Notes: generated from the sequence alone by a model not told the origin. A DNA stretch of 64,000 nt from Jeotgalibaca arthritidis (GCF_011100465.1 NZ_CP049740.1:1790001-1854000), one strand, 5' to 3'. Shown: positions 37,123 to 47,903, counted from the first letter of the stretch. Translations and numbers: made by a program.

Positions 37123-38457
37123 ATGAAAAATCAAGGTTTGTTTGTCAGCCTAGACATTGGAACCACTTCAATAAAAGTCGTTGTAGCAGAATATGTAAAC
37201 AATCAATTAAACATTATTGGAGTAGGTAATGAAGTATCGAAAGGCCTCAATCGTGGTATTATCGTCGATATTGATGAAACGGTCAATTCAATTAAACGTG
37301 CGGTTGAGCAAGCAGAAAGAAAAGCAAATATTAAAATAAGAGACGTTATTGTTGGTATTCCAGGAAATCAAATCAGCATCGAACCTTGCCACGGCATGTA
37401 CGGTGTTGCAAGTGAGAATAAAGAAATAACTAATGAAGACGTTCAAAATGTCTTCAATGCAGCAAGAGTGCGCGCATTACCGCCAGAACGCGAAATCATT
37501 TCTGTTATTCCAGAAGAATTCATTGTAGATGGCTTTGATGGCATTAGAGACCCAATTGGTATGATTGGGGTTCGTTTAGAACTTTATGCTAGCATGATAA
37601 CAGGACCAAAGACGATTGTTCATAATATCAAACGTTGCGTTGAACGTGCAGGTCTTATTATTCAAGATATGGTTGTTCAACCACTTGCTGTTTCAAGTAT
37701 CGCAATGAACAAAGGTGAACGCGATTTTGGAACAATCTTAGTAGATATGGGTGGCGGACAAACGACCGCATCTGTTATGCATGATGATCAATTGAAATTT
37801 GTTTATGTTGATCAAGAAGGCGGAAGCTTAATTACAAAAGATATTTCAATCATTTTGAATACCACTTTAGAAAACGCTGAAAAAATTAAACGTGAATACG
37901 GTTATGCGATTCCTGCAGATACATCTGATGTAGAATATTTCCCAGTAGATGTAATTGGTAAAGAAGAGCCCGTTCGTGTTGATGAAAAATACCTTTCAGA
38001 AATTATCGAGGCTCGCGTGATCCAAATTCTTGATAACGTTAAACGAGCACTGGATCAAGTTGAAGCTTTTGACTTGCCAGGTGGTGTTATTTTAACAGGT
38101 GGTGGTGCTGCTCTTCCGGGTGTGATGGAATTAGCAGAAGAGATGTTTGGATGCAGCGTGAAAATGTATATCCCAGAACAAATGGGTATGCGAAATCCTA
38201 TTTTTGCAACGAGTCTTGGTTTAATCAAGTATGTTGGCGAGCAAGATGCTATTTACCAAGTTGCTAAGAATAGAGTCGTTCAACGACCAGCAGCTCAACC
38301 ACAGCAAGTCAAACAAAATGTTGTGTCTATGCAACAAAAAGAAGCACCAGTTTATTCGGAACCTCCTGTAGAAGAAGAATACAACTACGAAGAAGAAAGC
38401 AAGAAAGATTCAATTGTTAATCAATTTAAACAATTTATTCATTCAATCTTTGAATAA
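37123..38457 (+). CDS. ftsA: Cell division protein FtsA
   Basis: Actin-like ATPase that tethers FtsZ to the membrane. Seen: phosphate-1 loop SLDIGTTSIKVVVAE, the 1C subdomain region near residues 85-165, phosphate-2 loop ILVDMGGGQTTASVM, adenosine motif GVILTGGGAALPGV, and the C-terminal amphipathic membrane-targeting helix SIVNQFKQFIHSIFE. 444 residues. GGAGG precedes ATG. Followed by ftsZ after 29 bases. Confidence 0.96.
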   Translation: MKNQGLFVSLDIGTTSIKVVVAEYVNNQLNIIGVGNEVSKGLNRGIIVDIDETVNSIKRAVEQAERKANIKIRDVIVGIPGNQISIEPCHGMYGVASENKEITNEDVQNVFNAARVRALPPEREIISVIPEEFIVDGFDGIRDPIGMIGVRLELYASMITGPKTIVHNIKRCVERAGLIIQDMVVQPLAVSSIAMNKGERDFGTILVDMGGGQTTASVMHDDQLKFVYVDQEGGSLITKDISIILNTTLENAEKIKREYGYAIPADTSDVEYFPVDVIGKEEPVRVDEKYLSEIIEARVIQILDNVKRALDQVEAFDLPGGVILTGGGAALPGVMELAEEMFGCSVKMYIPEQMGMRNPIFATSLGLIKYVGEQDAIYQVAKNRVVQRPAAQPQQVKQNVVSMQQKEAPVYSEPPVEEEYNYEEESKKDSIVNQFKQFIHSIFE

Positions 38458-38486
38458 GAAACGATAGATAAGTAGGAGGAAATATA

Positions 38487-39749
38487 ATGGAACTTGAATT
38501 TGATTCAATCATGAGCGGCGGCGCTAAAGTAAAAGTAATCGGTGTAGGTGGAGCAGGTGGAAACGCCGTAAATCGTATGATCGCTGACGATGTTAAAGGT
38601 GTAGAATTTATCGTAGCAAATACAGATACACAAGCATTAAATGCTTCACAAGCAGAAACAAAAATCCAACTTGGACCTAAATTAACAAAAGGGTTGGGAG
38701 CAGGTTCTATTCCTGATGTAGGCCGTAAAGCAGCTGAAGAGAGTGAAGCACAATTAGCAGAAGCACTATCTGGTGCGGATATGATTTTTGTAACATGTGG
38801 AATGGGTGGCGGTACTGGTACTGGTGCAGCACCAATCGTTGCAAAAATTGCTAAAGACCAAGGGGCATTGACTGTTGGTGTTGTAACACGTCCGTTTAGC
38901 TTTGAAGGACCAAAAAGAGGACGTTACGCTGCAGAAGGTATTGCAGAATTAAAAGCTAACGTTGATACATTAGTAATTATTTCAAACAACCGCTTATTAG
39001 AAATTGTTGATAAAAAGACACCAATGTTGGAAGCATTTAATGAAGCTGACAATGTATTGCGTCAAGGTGTTCAAGGTATTTCAGACTTAATTACATCACC
39101 AGGTTACGTAAACTTAGACTTTGCCGATGTGAATACAGTTATGAAGGACCAAGGTTCAGCATTGATGGGTATCGGTGTGGCATCTGGTGAAAACCGTACG
39201 GCAGAAGCAACGAAAAAAGCTATTTCTTCACCATTACTAGAAGTTTCAATCGATGGCGCAGAACAAATCCTATTGAATATTACAGGTGGTGCGGACTTAA
39301 CATTGTTCGAAGCACAAGATGCGAGCGACATTGTTGCACAAGCATCAACATCTGAAGTTAATATTATCTTCGGTACGTCAATTAACGAAGCATTGGGCGA
39401 TGAAGTTGTTGTTACAGTTATCGCTACTGGTATTGATTCGGAGAAACGTAAAGAAGAAAAAAAGTCCAACGCGCGTGGAGGGAGCCCTTTTAAAGGACGT
39501 AAAGATGTTACATCAACCCCTGCACCAACATTTCAAGAACCAGCTGTAACTGAAACAGAAAAAGAAAAAGACTTGTTTGGAGATTGGGATATCCGTAGAG
39601 ATAACAGTCCGAGAGAAACAACTTCAAGAGAAGTAAGCCCAGAACCAACTCAAGAAAACTACTCACGCTACCAACAACATGAAGATGTATCAGATTCAGA
39701 TGACGATCAATTAGAAACACCACCATTTTTCCGTAAGAGACGTAGATAA
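38487..39749 (+). CDS. ftsZ: Cell division protein FtsZ
   Basis: Tubulin-like GTPase that forms the Z ring. Seen: N-terminal [15 protein letters not shown], tubulin signature GGGTGTG at residues 107-113, the T7 loop [11 protein letters not shown], a variable acidic/proline linker, and the C-terminal binding peptide [11 protein letters not shown] for FtsA and SepF. 420 residues. AGGAGGAAA precedes ATG. Two bases separate it from ylmE. Confidence 0.98.
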   Translation: MELEFDSIMSGGAKVKVIGVGGAGGNAVNRMIADDVKGVEFIVANTDTQALNASQAETKIQLGPKLTKGLGAGSIPDVGRKAAEESEAQLAEALSGADMIFVTCGMGGGTGTGAAPIVAKIAKDQGALTVGVVTRPFSFEGPKRGRYAAEGIAELKANVDTLVIISNNRLLEIVDKKTPMLEAFNEADNVLRQGVQGISDLITSPGYVNLDFADVNTVMKDQGSALMGIGVASGENRTAEATKKAISSPLLEVSIDGAEQILLNITGGADLTLFEAQDASDIVAQASTSEVNIIFGTSINEALGDEVVVTVIATGIDSEKRKEEKKSNARGGSPFKGRKDVTSTPAPTFQEPAVTETEKEKDLFGDWDIRRDNSPRETTSREVSPEPTQENYSRYQQHEDVSDSDDDQLETPPFFRKRRR

Positions 39750-39751
39750 AA

Positions 39752-40423
39752 ATGACTATTATTTCTAATTGTCAAAGAATTGAATCTCGTATTCAAGACT
39801 CGGTTGCAACAGTAAATCGCCATGCTGACGAAGTGACTTGTGTGGCAGTAACGAAACAACGACCTGTTGCAGATTTACAAGCCCTTTACGAAGTCGGTTA
39901 TCGTCATTTTGGAGAAAATCGCCCAGAAGGTCTTCTTGAAAAGCAGTCTGCTTGCCAGCAAGAAGATATTAAGTGGCATTTTATAGGGTCATTGCAAACG
40001 AGAAAAGTGAAGCAGATTATCAATCAAATCGATTATCTTCATTCTTTGGATAGAGAATCGTTGGCTAAAGAAATAAATAAACGAGCAGAACGTCCAGTGG
40101 CATGTTTTGTGCAAGTTAACGTATCAGGAGAGACTTCTAAAAGTGGAGTTTCTCCTGAACGTTTAGAATCGTTTATTGATGAGCTGGCTATCTATCCCAA
40201 TGTTTTGGTAGTAGGATTAATGACAATGGCTCCTATTGAAGCTAATGCAAATGAGTTGAGTGTTTACTTTAAACGCTTAAAGAGTTTGCAGGAAGAAATA
40301 GCAGCTAAAAAGTTATCTTTTGCACCTTGTACGCAAACAAGTATGGGCATGAGTGGGGATTATCAAATCGCTATTCAAGAAGGTGCATCATTTGTTCGCA
40401 TTGGATCTGCTTTTTTTGATTAA
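39752..40423 (+). CDS. ylmE: PLP homeostasis protein YggS/YlmE
   Basis: A 223-residue pyridoxal-phosphate-binding barrel protein (PLPBP family) involved in vitamin B6 and amino-acid balance; no catalytic activity is established. Seen: VAVTKQRPVADLQALYEVGYRHFGENRPEGLLEK with the PLP lysine, WHFIGSLQTRKVK, VQVNVSGETSKSG, and MGMSGDYQIAIQEGASFVRIGSAFF at the end. Sits in the usual ylm block after ftsZ. No clear Shine-Dalgarno beyond the FtsZ C-terminal codons, which suggests coupling to ftsZ. Confidence 0.93.
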   Translation: MTIISNCQRIESRIQDSVATVNRHADEVTCVAVTKQRPVADLQALYEVGYRHFGENRPEGLLEKQSACQQEDIKWHFIGSLQTRKVKQIINQIDYLHSLDRESLAKEINKRAERPVACFVQVNVSGETSKSGVSPERLESFIDELAIYPNVLVVGLMTMAPIEANANELSVYFKRLKSLQEEIAAKKLSFAPCTQTSMGMSGDYQIAIQEGASFVRIGSAFFD

Positions 40424-40457
40424 AAGCAGATAATCACGAAAGAATAGAGGGAATAGC

Positions 40458-40910
40458 TTGAGCCTAAAAGATATGATCAGGAACTTTTTTGGTTTAGATG
40501 AAGAAACTCCGGAATGGGAAGAACAATCAGAACACTATGACACTGTTCATTTTCAACAGGAACAACCGACTAGACACGCTGTTCCATCACAAAAAATGAA
40601 GTCAAAAGTTATTCCAATGAACCAGAGAAGTCAATCTCAAAAAGCAAGTATTCATGTAATCGAGCCGAGAGTCTTTACAGAAGCAGAGCAAATTGCAGAT
40701 TACTTATTAAATAATGATTCAGTCCTTTTAAATTTTAAACGAATGGAAAAGGATCAAGCATCTAAAGTCATTGATTTTATTGCAGGGGCTGTTTATGCCG
40801 TAAATGGTGATATTCAGCAAGTTGGCGAAGGTATTTTCTTATGTACACCAGCTAATTTTGAAATTGCCAACAGAGAAGTAGGAGAAAGTCAGACAGAATA
40901 CTACTTCTAG
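40458..40910 (+). CDS. sepF: Cell division protein SepF
   Basis: Membrane-associated ring-forming protein that bundles and anchors FtsZ. Seen: N-terminal amphipathic helix LKDMIRNFFGL, a flexible acidic/Gln linker, and the conserved C-terminal domain from residue ~70 (PRVFTEAEQIADYLLNNDSVLLNFKRM, VIDFIAGAVYAVNGDIQQVGEGIFLCTP). 150 residues. Start is TTG after GAGGGAAT. Confidence 0.93.
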   Translation: MSLKDMIRNFFGLDEETPEWEEQSEHYDTVHFQQEQPTRHAVPSQKMKSKVIPMNQRSQSQKASIHVIEPRVFTEAEQIADYLLNNDSVLLNFKRMEKDQASKVIDFIAGAVYAVNGDIQQVGEGIFLCTPANFEIANREVGESQTEYYF

Positions 40911-40955
40911 TTGAGAATAATAACTGTACTTCCAAGGAAGAGAAAGGAGGATGGA

Positions 40956-41243
40956 ATGGTAAGGATTATTTTATTTTTAATGTACCTCGTTCCACGAGTC
41001 ATTAATATTTATTCAGGAATTTTAGCTATATATGCTCTAATGACATGGTTGCCAAATGCCTTATCTTCAAAATTCGGCCAGCTGATTACACGGATTGTTG
41101 AACCTTATCTCAGCATCTTCTATCGATTGATTCCTTCAGTCGGCATGGTAAGTTTCAGTGTGTTATTTGCTATTTTATTTTTACGCCTAGTCAATTATGG
41201 CGCATATGTTGTCTTATTATTCCTTCTTCAATTATTTAGTTAA
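40956..41243 (+). CDS. ylmG: YggT family membrane protein YlmG
   Basis: A 95-residue membrane protein with two hydrophobic hairpins (about residues 2-30 and 60-92) and the family motif between them, with RIVEPYLSIFYRLIPSVGMVSFS. In Bacilli it lies with sepF and is linked to division or membrane protein distribution; mechanism unknown. The start ATG lies five bases after AAGGAGG; longer in-frame starts are unsupported. Confidence 0.88.
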   Translation: MVRIILFLMYLVPRVINIYSGILAIYALMTWLPNALSSKFGQLITRIVEPYLSIFYRLIPSVGMVSFSVLFAILFLRLVNYGAYVVLLFLLQLFS

Positions 41244-41262
41244 TCGAAAAGGAGGCGGGTAA

Positions 41263-42042
41263 ATGGAGCAGCTGTATCAACATTTTCGTAAAGAAGAACA
41301 GAGCTTTATTGATTTAGTTGAATCTTGGATTATTCAAGTTCAGGAGCAGTATTCACCTTACCTAACTGATTTTTTAGATCCAAGACAACAATATATTATT
41401 GAAATGCTTATTGGAAAAAAAGGAGAAGTTCGTGTTTCTTTTTTTGGCGGCTATGAGGCAGCAGAACGGAAACGAGCGATTCTCTATCCGGAATATTTCG
41501 AGCCGCAACAGGAAGATTATGAGCTTCAATTAGTAGAGATTAACTACCCTGTTAAATTTACACAGTTAACTCATGGTAAAATTCTGGGCACCTTAGTTGG
41601 CGCAGGTGTTAAACGTGAAGTATTTGGTGACATCATGTCTGACGGTGAAAGATGGCAATTTTTTACTGTAGAGTCAGTCTTTCAGTTTGTGAAGCTTCAA
41701 GTCACTAAAATGGGGAATATCACTGTTCGTTTAGAGGAACGTGATTATACTGACCTTATCCAACCCATTGATGATTGGACCATTGAACAAGACACCGTTA
41801 GTTCGTTGAGAATTGATACCGTCATATCATCGGTCTATAATATCTCACGACAGCGTGCTAAGGAATTAGTAGGGTCTGGCAAGGTCAAATTAAATTGGAC
41901 CCAACACGATCGACCAGATTTTGAACTGGGTATTTTTGATATTATTTCTATTCGTGGCTACGGCCGTATACAAATACGAGCCATTCAAGGAAAGTCTAAA
42001 AAAGACAAGTGGCGAATTGAGATAGGCGTTCTACGCAAGTAA
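41263..42042 (+). CDS. ylmH: RNA-binding S4 domain protein YlmH
   Basis: A 259-residue protein: N-terminal ~180 residues of YlmH type (FLDPRQQYIIEMLIGKKGEVRVSFFGGYEAAERKRAILYPEYF), then an S4 RNA-binding domain from residue ~180 (LRIDTVISSVYNISRQRAKELVGSGKVKLNW). Recent work on B. subtilis links YlmH to rescue of stalled large ribosomal subunits, as an alternative to RqcP (established-knowledge memory, moderate certainty). AAAGGAGGCGG precedes ATG. Confidence 0.9.
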   Translation: MEQLYQHFRKEEQSFIDLVESWIIQVQEQYSPYLTDFLDPRQQYIIEMLIGKKGEVRVSFFGGYEAAERKRAILYPEYFEPQQEDYELQLVEINYPVKFTQLTHGKILGTLVGAGVKREVFGDIMSDGERWQFFTVESVFQFVKLQVTKMGNITVRLEERDYTDLIQPIDDWTIEQDTVSSLRIDTVISSVYNISRQRAKELVGSGKVKLNWTQHDRPDFELGIFDIISIRGYGRIQIRAIQGKSKKDKWRIEIGVLRK

Positions 42043-42067
42043 TTTAAGTTGAAAGGGATGATTAAGA

Positions 42068-42706
42068 ATGTCATTAACACCATTAGATATTCAACATAAA
42101 GAATTCGAGTCAAAATTTAAGGGATACAGCAAAGATGAGGTAGATGATTTTCTAGACCTTATCAAAAAAAATTATGAGCAAGTTCTAAAAGAAAACAAAG
42201 ATTTAGAGAAACAAGTGAAATTTGCAGAAGAAAAAATTGAACATTTCCAAAATCTTCAAGATGCTCTTAATAAGTCAATTGTTGTCGCACAAGATGCAGC
42301 GGATCGCTTAAAAGAAAACGCTCGTAAAGAAGCAGAAATTATCCTATTTGAAGCAGAAAAAAGTGCAGACCGTTTATTAAAAGAAGCTGCTGAAAAAGCA
42401 ACTCAAATTAATCACGAAACAGATAATGTTCGTCGTGAGAGCCGTAACTTTAAACAAAAACTGCAAGTATTGGTAGAATCACAGTTAAACTTAATTAAGA
42501 ATGAAGAGTGGGAATTAGTATTAAATACAGTTCCTGAAAAGTATGTCCCAACACCGACACTGGATGATGTCTTGAATAATCGTACGCGTAAGGTGGATGA
42601 TTTAATGGCAGAAACTGGTTTTGAAACGACAGAATCATCAGAAAAAGATGAGCAATCAGAAGAAGGTCAAGTAGAAGCTATTGATATTTCAGTAGAAAAC
42701 AAGTAA
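42068..42706 (+). CDS. divIVA: Cell division initiation protein DivIVA
   Basis: Curvature-sensing scaffold at septum and poles. Seen: N-terminal lipid-binding domain SLTPLDIQHKEFESKFKGYSKDEVDDFLDLI, a long coiled coil between residues ~35 and 150, and an acidic C-terminal tail rich in Glu and Ser. 212 residues. GAAAGGGATG region precedes ATG. Last gene of the ylm block before the ileS leader. Confidence 0.94.
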   Translation: MSLTPLDIQHKEFESKFKGYSKDEVDDFLDLIKKNYEQVLKENKDLEKQVKFAEEKIEHFQNLQDALNKSIVVAQDAADRLKENARKEAEIILFEAEKSADRLLKEAAEKATQINHETDNVRRESRNFKQKLQVLVESQLNLIKNEEWELVLNTVPEKYVPTPTLDDVLNNRTRKVDDLMAETGFETTESSEKDEQSEEGQVEAIDISVENK

Positions 42707-42719
42707 AATCAAACTAATT

Positions 42720-42962
42720 GATGATTGGAACACCCAATGATTAGATACTTTTAAGCGAATTGGCAGCTGGTGAAAGGCCAATAGTCCCTGTAATCAACGG
42801 ATCATCCATGAAATATGAGCTGAACATCCAATGATTGGATTAGTAGGTTAATCGCCTGAACAGCGTTAACGGTTCCTAAAGAAAGCAGTATTATGAATTT
42901 TTTGCTTTGAATTTGGGTGGTACCACGAAGACTTCGTCCCTTTTGAGGACGGAGTCTTTTTA
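42720..42962 (+). ncRNA. T-box riboswitch ahead of ileS
   Basis: A tRNA-sensing leader. The T-box TGGGTGGTACCACG (42914-42927) is intact and is followed by a terminator: AAGACTTCGTCC with GGACGGAGTCTT and T5 (42928-42961). Upstream, GGTGAAAG near 42770 resembles the stem I distal loop. The specifier should be isoleucine ATC; ATC occurs at 42801 and 42812 but I cannot fix which is in the loop. Uncharged tRNA-Ile would favour antitermination. Confidence 0.92.
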
Positions 42963-43016
42963 TTTTGCTGTAAAAAGAAGGCTAAACAATAATAATAAAA
43001 TGGAGGAATATAGTTC

Positions 43017-45782
43017 ATGAAAATGAAAGATACTTTGCTATTGGGAAAAACTGCTTTTCCAATGAAAGCAAATTTACCGGTTCGCGAACAAGAACGTGAA
43101 AAAGAGTGGGAAGAACAACAGGTTTACGACAAACGTCAAGAAAAGAATGCTGGGAAACCAACATTTGTCTTACATGATGGCCCGCCATATGCCAATGGTG
43201 CTGTTCATATGGGACATGCCTTAAACAAAATCAGTAAAGATTTTATTGTTCGTTCAAAATCAATGTCTGGTTTCCGTTCACCTTATGTGCCAGGATGGGA
43301 CACACATGGTTTACCGATTGAACAAGCCCTAACCAATACAGGTGTTAACCGTAAACAAATGAGTTTAGCAGAATTCCGAAAACTGTGTGAAGATTATGCA
43401 TGGAAACAAATTGACGGTCAACGTACTGTTTTCAAACGTTTAGGTGTGACCGGTGAATGGGATAACCCATATGTGACTTTAACACCAGAATACGAAGAAG
43501 GCGAAATCCGTGTGTTTGGTAAAATGGCTGAGAAAGGCTACATCTACAAAGGTCTAAAGCCAATTTATTGGTCACCATCAAGTGAATCATCACTTGCAGA
43601 AGCTGAAATTGAATACAAAGATATTAAATCAGCTTCAATCTATGTGTCATTCCCAGTAAAAGACGGTAAAGGCTTTTTAGATACAGATACCTCATTTATT
43701 ATCTGGACAACAACACCATGGACATTACCAGCAAACCTAGGTATCTCTGTTCATGCTGATTTCAATTATTCTGAAATTGAAGCTGATGGCCGTAAATTTA
43801 TTGTAGCAACTGACCTGCTAGAAACCGTTAAAAACGAAATCGGTTGGGAATCAGTAACAACATTGAGAGAATTCAAAGGGGCAGAAATGGAATACATGAC
43901 TGCTCAACACCCATTTTATGACCGTGAATCACTTGTCATGGTAGGAGACCACGTCACACTTGAAGCAGGTACTGGTTTAGTTCATACTGCGCCAGGACAT
44001 GGTGATGATGACTACATTATCGGTAAAAAATATGGCTTAGATGTTCTATCACCAGTAGATGACCGTGGTTGCTATACTGATGAAGCGCCTGGTTTTGAAG
44101 GTATTTTTTACGATAAAGCAAACAAAATGATTACAGAATTATTGGAAGAAAAAGGACAGCTATTGAAACTAGATTTCTTTGAACATAGCTACCCACATGA
44201 CTGGCGTACGAAGAAACCAGTTATTTTCCGTGCTACACCACAATGGTTTGCATCAATCAGTAAATTCCGTCAAGATATTCTTGATGAAATTGAAAAAGTA
44301 GACTGGATCCACCCATCAGGAAAAGTACGTATCCATAATATGATTCGTGACCGTGGCGACTGGGTAATCTCTCGTCAACGTGTTTGGGGTGTACCGCTAC
44401 CTATTTTCTACGCAGAAAATGGTGAAGCTATTATTACACCAGAAACAATCGATCATGTCGCAACATTGATTGGTCAAGAAGGATCAAATGTGTGGTTTGA
44501 GCGTGAAGCGAAAGACTTATTGCCAGCAGGCTTTACACATCCAGGTAGCCCAAATGGTCTCTTTACTAAAGAAACAGATATTATGGACGTATGGTTTGAT
44601 TCAGGTTCTTCTCATGAGTCAGTTTTACGTAACAGAGAGAACTTAACCTTCCCAGCAGATATGTATTTAGAAGGTTCTGACCAATACCGCGGATGGTTTA
44701 ACTCTAGTTTAACAACGAGTGTTGCCATTAACGGTGAAGCACCTTATAAGAGTGTCTTATCACAAGGATTTGTTCTAGATGGTGAAGGCCGTAAAATGAG
44801 TAAATCACTTGGAAATACGATTTTACCTGAAAAAGTTGTTAAAAATATGGGAGCAGATATTATTCGTCTATGGGTTTCAAGTGTGGACTACGAATCAGAC
44901 GTACGTGTCAGCGATGATATTTTAAAACAAGTATCAGAAACATACCGTAAAATCCGAAACACTATGCGTTTCTTGATCGGAAATACAGAAGACTTTAATC
45001 CAGCAGAACACCGTGTCGCTTATGAAGACTTACGTTCAGTTGATAAGTTTATGTCAATCCGTCTAAATCAAATTATTGAAACATGTCTAAAGGCTTATGA
45101 AGATTACCGTTTCTCAACAATCTATCAAACGATTATGAACTTCTGTACTGTTGAGTTATCATCATTCTACTTAGACTTTGCTAAAGATGTGGTCTATATT
45201 GAACGTGAAAACGATGCAGTGAGACGTTCTATGCAAACTGTTTTCTATGATGCTTTAGTAGCAATCACAAAACTGTTGACACCAATTATTACGCATACAA
45301 CAGAGGAAATTTGGACATACTTGAAAGAAGAAGAAGAGTATGCACAATTAGCAGAATTACCTGAAGCTGTATTTGCAGCTGATAAAGATGAGATTCTTGA
45401 ACAATGGAATAGCTTTATGTCATTACGTCAAAGCATCTTAAAATCACTAGAAGAAGCACGTAGCGAAAAAGTAATCGGTAAATCGTTTGAAGCTCATTTA
45501 AATCTATTTGTTTCACAAGAAGTAAAAGACTTATTTGAATCGATTGATACTGACTTAGCTCAACTATTTATCGTGTCTCAAGTGACTCTTCATGATGAAG
45601 CAGATGCTGAAAATGGTATGCGCGTTGTCGTTGAGCACGCTCATGGCGAAACTTGCGACCGTTGCCGTATCATTAAAGAAGAAGTAGGGACGATTGAAGC
45701 AGCGCCAACATTATGTAGCCGTTGTGCGGACATTGTTATTAATGATTTTCCAGAAGCATTAACAACTGAAGAAGAGCAATAA
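43017..45782 (+). CDS. ileS: Isoleucyl-tRNA synthetase
   Basis: Class I aminoacyl-tRNA synthetase. Seen: the HIGH-type motif [17 protein letters not shown] near residue 60, editing (CP1) domain in the middle with [26 protein letters not shown], the KMSKS motif [10 protein letters not shown] near residue 596, anticodon-binding domain, and a C-terminal zinc site (CDRCRII...CSRCADIV). 921 residues is usual. TGGAGGA precedes ATG. Regulated by the T-box leader; ends in its own terminator. Confidence 0.98.
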   Translation: MKMKDTLLLGKTAFPMKANLPVREQEREKEWEEQQVYDKRQEKNAGKPTFVLHDGPPYANGAVHMGHALNKISKDFIVRSKSMSGFRSPYVPGWDTHGLPIEQALTNTGVNRKQMSLAEFRKLCEDYAWKQIDGQRTVFKRLGVTGEWDNPYVTLTPEYEEGEIRVFGKMAEKGYIYKGLKPIYWSPSSESSLAEAEIEYKDIKSASIYVSFPVKDGKGFLDTDTSFIIWTTTPWTLPANLGISVHADFNYSEIEADGRKFIVATDLLETVKNEIGWESVTTLREFKGAEMEYMTAQHPFYDRESLVMVGDHVTLEAGTGLVHTAPGHGDDDYIIGKKYGLDVLSPVDDRGCYTDEAPGFEGIFYDKANKMITELLEEKGQLLKLDFFEHSYPHDWRTKKPVIFRATPQWFASISKFRQDILDEIEKVDWIHPSGKVRIHNMIRDRGDWVISRQRVWGVPLPIFYAENGEAIITPETIDHVATLIGQEGSNVWFEREAKDLLPAGFTHPGSPNGLFTKETDIMDVWFDSGSSHESVLRNRENLTFPADMYLEGSDQYRGWFNSSLTTSVAINGEAPYKSVLSQGFVLDGEGRKMSKSLGNTILPEKVVKNMGADIIRLWVSSVDYESDVRVSDDILKQVSETYRKIRNTMRFLIGNTEDFNPAEHRVAYEDLRSVDKFMSIRLNQIIETCLKAYEDYRFSTIYQTIMNFCTVELSSFYLDFAKDVVYIERENDAVRRSMQTVFYDALVAITKLLTPIITHTTEEIWTYLKEEEEYAQLAELPEAVFAADKDEILEQWNSFMSLRQSILKSLEEARSEKVIGKSFEAHLNLFVSQEVKDLFESIDTDLAQLFIVSQVTLHDEADAENGMRVVVEHAHGETCDRCRIIKEEVGTIEAAPTLCSRCADIVINDFPEALTTEEEQ

Positions 45783-45787
45783 GATTA

Positions 45788-45819
45788 GAGCGTGTAGGGA
45801 AATTCCTACACGCTCTTTT
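45788..45819 (+). terminator. Terminator after ileS
   Basis: GAGCGTGTAGG and CCTACACGCTC form a perfect 11-pair stem followed by TTTT. Confidence 0.88.
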
Positions 45820-45877
45820 AATTATGAACAAAATGTTAACTATTATCCTGCTTATGAAACCGTTTTACGAAAGAAAC

Positions 45878-45906
45878 TTGCATTTTATAGTGAACTTTAT
45901 TATACT
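45878..45906 (+). promoter_or_regulatory. Promoter of the cold-shock gene (TTGCAT-N17-TATACT)
   Basis: Good match with 17-base spacer, giving an AT-rich leader of about 70 nt, which is shorter than the long thermosensing leader of E. coli cspA. Confidence 0.7.
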
Positions 45907-45984
45907 TAAATATGTAATTTGAAATATAAACATAAAGATTATGGTTCAAGTTATTAGAAAAATTTTTGGAGGTTTTGTTTTATT

Positions 45985-46185
45985 ATGGAACAAGGTAAAG
46001 TAAAATGGTTTAACGGTGAAAAAGGATTCGGATTTATCGAAGTTGAAGGCGGAGACGACGTATTCGTTCACTTCTCAGCAATTCAAGGCGACGGCTTCAA
46101 AACACTTGAAGAAGGCCAAGATGTTGAATTTGACATTGTTGAAGGAAACCGCGGAGCTCAAGCAGCTAACGTTGTAAAATTATAA
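45985..46185 (+). CDS. Cold-shock protein, CspA family
   Basis: A 66-residue OB-fold single-stranded nucleic-acid chaperone. RNP1 is KGFGFIEV and RNP2 VFVHFSAI, with the conserved start [11 protein letters not shown]. It unwinds mRNA structure at low temperature or in growth-phase changes. TTTGGAGGTTT precedes ATG. Own promoter and terminator. Confidence 0.97.
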   Translation: MEQGKVKWFNGEKGFGFIEVEGGDDVFVHFSAIQGDGFKTLEEGQDVEFDIVEGNRGAQAANVVKL

Positions 46186-46224
46186 TCTTCAAAAATTATA
46201 ACTTACTTCATAAACTTATAATCC

Positions 46225-46257
46225 AAAGCACACTAATCATTGATTAGTGTGCTTTTT
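46225..46257 (+). terminator. Terminator after the cold-shock gene
   Basis: AAAGCACACTAATCA and TGATTAGTGTGCTTT form a perfect 15-pair stem followed by TT and T-rich sequence. Confidence 0.88.
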
Positions 46258-46260
46258 AAA

Positions 46261-46302
46261 TATAGTAAAGGCATCAGGTCAATCCCTGATGCCTTTACTA
46301 TA
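46261..46302. terminator. 18-bp perfect inverted repeat between convergent genes
   Basis: TATAGTAAAGGCATCAGG and its exact complement enclose TCAATC. It lies seven bases beyond the glsB-like stop codon, so it probably ends that minus-strand transcript, although the T-run is poor. Confidence 0.6.
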
Positions 46303-46308
46303 ACTATT

Positions 46309-46560
46309 CTAATTTCGTTTTGATCGTCCTAGAATGAATGATACTAGGAAGATTAAAATGACAGCCCCAAGCAAAGCAGGTACAATGAAGAATCCACCAA
46401 TTTCTGGTCCCCATTCGCCTAATAACATCGTACCTAGCCATGAACCAAGGAAACCAGCAATGATATTTCCAATAATGCCTCCAGGTATATCTCTACCCAT
46501 GATTGCTCCAGCGATTGCACCTAGTACACCACCGACAATTAACGTCCAAATTAATCCCAT
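46309..46560 (-). CDS. GlsB/YeaQ/YmgE family stress membrane protein
   Basis: An 83-residue hydrophobic protein with three glycine-rich membrane segments (GGVLGAIAGAIMG, GIIGNIIAGFLGSWLG, LLGAVILIFLVSFILG), the transglycosylase-associated protein family. In enterococci GlsB accompanies the Gls24 stress protein. Function is not known. AAAGGAGGAAAC precedes ATG on the minus strand. It is transcribed toward the cold-shock gene and separated from telA by a terminator. Confidence 0.88.
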   Translation of the reverse strand: MGLIWTLIVGGVLGAIAGAIMGRDIPGGIIGNIIAGFLGSWLGTMLLGEWGPEIGGFFIVPALLGAVILIFLVSFILGRSKRN

Positions 46561-46670
46561 CTTTGTTTCCTCCTTTAAAAAAATATATAAAGTAATGATT
46601 GATTACTTTAACTATCATTATTATAAATGAATATCAGTTGTTTTCAAAATGATATGATTTTTAAACAACA

Positions 46671-46704
46671 AAAAAGCCTAGAACGTCTAAATTCTAGGCT
46701 TTTT
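46671..46704. terminator. Terminator after telA
   Basis: AAAAAGCCTAGAA and TTCTAGGCTTTTT form a 13-pair stem; on the minus strand it ends in a T-run just past telA. Confidence 0.88.
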
Positions 46705-46706
46705 GC

Positions 46707-47903
46707 TTATTGATTTAAGCGATTTTCTTCTTTTTGAAGACTGAGTAGGTGGTCACGCAGTTCATTTTCCATGTGTGACAATTCTGTTTCAGCTTCGCGA
46801 CGCTTAATGCGACCTTCTTGTTGGATTTTCAAAGTCTCTTGAAGGGTTTCAACTAAGTCTTTTTGGGTTTGTTCCAAGGTTTCGATATCAATCACACCTC
46901 GTTCATTTTCTTTAGCTGTTTCAATAGCTGATATTTTCAACATTTCTGAATTTTTCAGCATTAAATCATTGGTTGTTTGCGACACTTGTCGTTGCGCAGT
47001 TACGGCATCTTTTTGACGAAGCAAGGTCATGGCAATAGCTACTTGGTTTTTCCATAACGGAATAGCGGTATGGATTGACGCTTGTATTTTCTCAGCTAAA
47101 GCTTGATTAGTGTTTTGAATCAAACGGATTTGTGGTGCTTGTTGGATGGTCATTTGTCGTGCTAGTCTTAAGTCATGTGTTCGTTTTTCTAAACGGTCTA
47201 AAAACTGATTTAAGTCATTAACAATTTGGACATCCATCTGGCTTTTTGACTGTTCGGCTAGCTCAATCGCAGCCGGAATCGTCTGACTTGATAGTTCTTG
47301 AAGTTTTACTTCGCCGGCAGCAATATAAATATTAAGGGCATGAAAGTAATCTTCATTCTTTTTGTAAAGTTGTTCAAGCATAATATTATCATTTAACAAG
47401 CCATTCTTTTCTCGATCTAGCTTCACGGCAATTTTATCGATTTGAGCGCCGATCTGTTGGTATTTAGCGGTCATTTCATAAACGCTTTGTTTTACTTTAC
47501 TAAACATCTTACGGAAAATATTGTTATCTTCTGCTCTTAAATCAGAAGGGCTTGTCTCATTTAGTTTAAACATCAACTCATTTAATGAATCGCCAATCTC
47601 ACCAGTATCTTGGTTTTGGACATGAGAGAGCATAGAATGTGAGAATTCACCTAATTGTTTTTGAGCAGCAGCGCCATAACTAATGATCGCTTGCATATTT
47701 TTTTCATCAATTTGACCAGCCAGAGCAACAGCTTGTTTTTGTCGTTCTTCTGGTAAACGATCGATTAGCTTGTCAGCTACGACGGTTTCTTTTAGTTCTT
47801 GTTTACCATCTACTTGGGCAGCTGGATTAGCATACGGATCAGCAAATGGATTAGCTAGTAAATCTTCTAGTTCTTTATTAACAGTTTGATCTTTATTTTC
47901 CAT
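46707..47903 (-). CDS. telA: TelA-like toxic anion resistance protein
   Basis: A 398-residue, mostly helical protein of the TelA/KlaA/YaaN family. Seen: N-terminal [10 protein letters not shown] repeat-like region, long coiled-coil stretches with [36 protein letters not shown] and [32 protein letters not shown], the latter highly typical. Linked to tellurite or cell-envelope antibiotic tolerance in other bacteria; mechanism unclear. The start ATG lies five bases after AGGAGGG; an upstream in-frame start is inside the xpaC end. Ten bases downstream of xpaC, so one operon. Confidence 0.88.
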   Translation of the reverse strand: MENKDQTVNKELEDLLANPFADPYANPAAQVDGKQELKETVVADKLIDRLPEERQKQAVALAGQIDEKNMQAIISYGAAAQKQLGEFSHSMLSHVQNQDTGEIGDSLNELMFKLNETSPSDLRAEDNNIFRKMFSKVKQSVYEMTAKYQQIGAQIDKIAVKLDREKNGLLNDNIMLEQLYKKNEDYFHALNIYIAAGEVKLQELSSQTIPAAIELAEQSKSQMDVQIVNDLNQFLDRLEKRTHDLRLARQMTIQQAPQIRLIQNTNQALAEKIQASIHTAIPLWKNQVAIAMTLLRQKDAVTAQRQVSQTTNDLMLKNSEMLKISAIETAKENERGVIDIETLEQTQKDLVETLQETLKIQQEGRIKRREAETELSHMENELRDHLLSLQKEENRLNQ

